Source: Candidatus Aminicenantota bacterium (GTDB taxonomy: Bacteria; Acidobacteriota; Aminicenantia; S016-38). Taken from it: DNA of 6,334 bases. The notes beneath the pieces were generated by a model that made no database searches, was not told the DNA's origin, and was given only the letters and a program-made list of their open reading frames with translations. The stretch is taken from NCBI GenBank assembly GCA_027062035.1, contig JAMOUL010000287.1:1-6334 (forward strand), given 5' to 3'. Positions 4,799 through 6,334 of this stretch are shown in pieces (within the stretch, counting starts at the first letter, position 1; each line of letters opens with the position of its first letter). The position numbers and the translations under genes are program-made.

Positions 4799-6334
4799 AT
4801 GAAAGGAAGGAGATTAACCCTCCTGCTATTTATCGCTGTTATAGTGTCTGTCTTTTCTATAAATGTATCAGTAGTGGGAGGGGGATTTTTATGGGATGAT
4901 TACACTTTAATAGTTAATAATCCCAAAATTACGTCACTTAAAAATGTACCTGATTTTTTCACCAGGGGCTTCTGGGAAAATACCGAAAAAGCCAGAAAGG
5001 GAGGCTATTACAGGCCTTTAATTCTTCTGTCATACGCAATCGATTATCAGTTATACAGGCTCAAACCATGGGGCTATCATCTAACAAACCTTTTAGTACA
5101 CCTGCTCGTGGTGAGTATGATATTCATATTTCTTCTGAGCCTGGAACTGGACACACTGCTTTCTTTTGCTTCGGCCCTCCTTTTTGGGATAAGCCCCTTT
5201 GTTAAAGAACCTGTGGGCTGGATATCCGGTAGAACAGATCTGTTTGCTGCTTTGTTTGTGTTAATTTCCCTGTATTTCTTCAATAAATACCTCACCAATA
5301 AAAAAATAGGCGCTCTCGCATTGTTCTACTTATCCTTTTTATTTGCAATGTGGAGCAAAGAATCCGCTTATATGTTCCCCATCCTCGCACTTGCACTTAT
5401 GATATACCGGCGAAAACTGAAAACCGGTCTCTGGCCCTGGATCGGTCTAAATGTCATATGGGCTGCCTTTGTTGGCATTTCCATGGCCATCAGTTTCAAT
5501 CCAGGGATACTCTACCCTCCAAGGGCCTACAGATTTCTAAATTATTCACTGAAAACCGTGGGGTATTATATATACCGGATTCTTTTTCCATACAATGTCC
5601 CTCCGGTCCCTGATTACCCAACTATATTTTCAAACCCCGTTTTCCTTTTCGCAGGAATAGCCATGCTTTTTGCCCTGTTTACCTTTGCCTATCTACCTAC
5701 CCGTCGGTTCGGATTTTATATAAATTCAGCATTCATTGCCTTAATCCCTGCCTTCGGACCCATTCTTCTGTACTCTCCCACGCCCATCGCAAACAGGTTT
5801 GCTTATCTGAGCGCTATTTTTATATACCCGCTTGTTTATTTTCTCTTAAGTTACCTTATAAAAAGAAGATGGGCGGCTTTAATAGTGGTACTTATTGCAA
5901 TTCCACTGGGAAAAAATTCCATTTCCATGAACAGCCTTTATATAAGCGAAAACTATTTCTGGAGCAGAACGTATGAACTTTCTCCTAATTCTGTAGTGGT
6001 TGGAATCGATTACGGATTGAATCTCATTTCTACAGGAAAATCCAAAAAGGGTCTTAAAATCCTGGAAGACCTTGAAAACAACCGAAATCTTCCAATTACC
6101 TCTTACATTCTTCTGGAACTGGGCAAAGCTCAGGCTTATCTTCAAATGGAGCAGGACGAAAGGGCTGAAAAAATCCTCACAACTCTGCTGAGAAAGTATC
6201 CCTTTCCTTTTGCAGAGGATGCGTTTGACACCTTATTTTATAATTACGTTTTCTACGGAAAGCTTGAGAAAGCCAGGGAAATTGTAGAAGAGCTTTTGAA
6301 GAAAAATAGAGACAATCCAAAACTTTTAATATCC
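4799..6334 (+). CDS. TMTC-like multi-pass GT-C glycosyltransferase with C-terminal TPR region (3' end outside window)
   Basis: The frame is open from this ATG for 512 codons to the window end. Residues 6-26 are the first membrane helix, followed by FLWDDYTLIVNNP (30-42). The acidic pair D33-D34 sits where GT-C enzymes such as POMT/TMTC carry their catalytic acidic motif in the first external loop. Next come YYRPLILLSYAIDYQLYRLKPWGYHLTNLLVHLL (70-103; key R72, P73, H94, N97), FGISPFVKEPVGWISGRTDLFAALF (129-153) and WSKESAYMFP (185-194), all of the TMTC layout. About ten helices are predicted up to residue 370, including ANRFAYLSAIF (331-341). Residues about 395-512 are helical TPR-type repeats. 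Such enzymes use polyprenyl-phosphate sugars on the outer face of the inner membrane; donor and acceptor are unknown here. The start lacks a Shine-Dalgarno, but an upstream in-frame stop (4787-4789) excludes a longer start. Confidence 0.82.
   Translation, partial: MKGRRLTLLLFIAVIVSVFSINVSVVGGGFLWDDYTLIVNNPKITSLKNVPDFFTRGFWENTEKARKGGYYRPLILLSYAIDYQLYRLKPWGYHLTNLLVHLLVVSMIFIFLLSLELDTLLSFASALLFGISPFVKEPVGWISGRTDLFAALFVLISLYFFNKYLTNKKIGALALFYLSFLFAMWSKESAYMFPILALALMIYRRKLKTGLWPWIGLNVIWAAFVGISMAISFNPGILYPPRAYRFLNYSLKTVGYYIYRILFPYNVPPVPDYPTIFSNPVFLFAGIAMLFALFTFAYLPTRRFGFYINSAFIALIPAFGPILLYSPTPIANRFAYLSAIFIYPLVYFLLSYLIKRRWAALIVVLIAIPLGKNSISMNSLYISENYFWSRTYELSPNSVVVGIDYGLNLISTGKSKKGLKILEDLENNRNLPITSYILLELGKAQAYLQMEQDERAEKILTTLLRKYPFPFAEDAFDTLFYNYVFYGKLEKAREIVEELLKKNRDNPKLLIS

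Noticed and set aside
5077..6145. Short open frames on both strands across the right-hand gene
   Set aside because: A single uninterrupted plus-strand frame from 4799 to the window end with conserved membrane-protein motifs explains this whole stretch.

Overview
The window looks like the chromosome of a Gram-negative, moderately AT-rich bacterium. An outer-membrane TonB-dependent receptor and a periplasmic binding protein imply two membranes. Arg is often AGA/AGG and Lys often AAA, but I cannot name the lineage from this sequence. Two divergent blocks are separated by a 324-base regulatory region.

Left block (minus strand, about 3690 down to 1) is a vitamin B12 (corrinoid) uptake operon. It starts with a near-consensus sigma70-type promoter (TTGACA, 17 bp, TATACT). 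Next comes a well-conserved cobalamin riboswitch with a B12 box, followed by a leader in which two mutually exclusive pairings either hide or expose the btuB Shine-Dalgarno. The genes follow in the order btuB-like receptor, BtuD-like ATPase, BtuF-like binding protein, and the N-terminus of a BtuC-like permease that runs off the window. All the genes touch or overlap: 26 or -1 bases, then 62 bases, then an ATGA-type junction. Together they would carry B12 across the outer membrane (with TonB, not in the window), capture it in the periplasm and import it by ABC transport, with B12 repressing the transcript through the riboswitch.

Right block (plus strand, 3750 to the end) is probably a two-gene unit. 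The first gene is an exported protein, possibly a lipoprotein, with a few PQQ-type beta-propeller repeats and a C-terminal Ig-like domain. It has no Shine-Dalgarno, and a -10-like TATACT lies 8 bases before its ATG, which suggests a leaderless mRNA. After 17 bases comes a large membrane protein, open at the window end, with the layout of TMTC-type GT-C glycosyltransferases: an N-terminal WDD loop, many membrane helices and a C-terminal TPR region. Its substrate is unknown.

The B12 locus is a recognisable system with interesting local detail. The right-hand pair is the less understood part. I see no CRISPR, mobile element, tRNA or rRNA.
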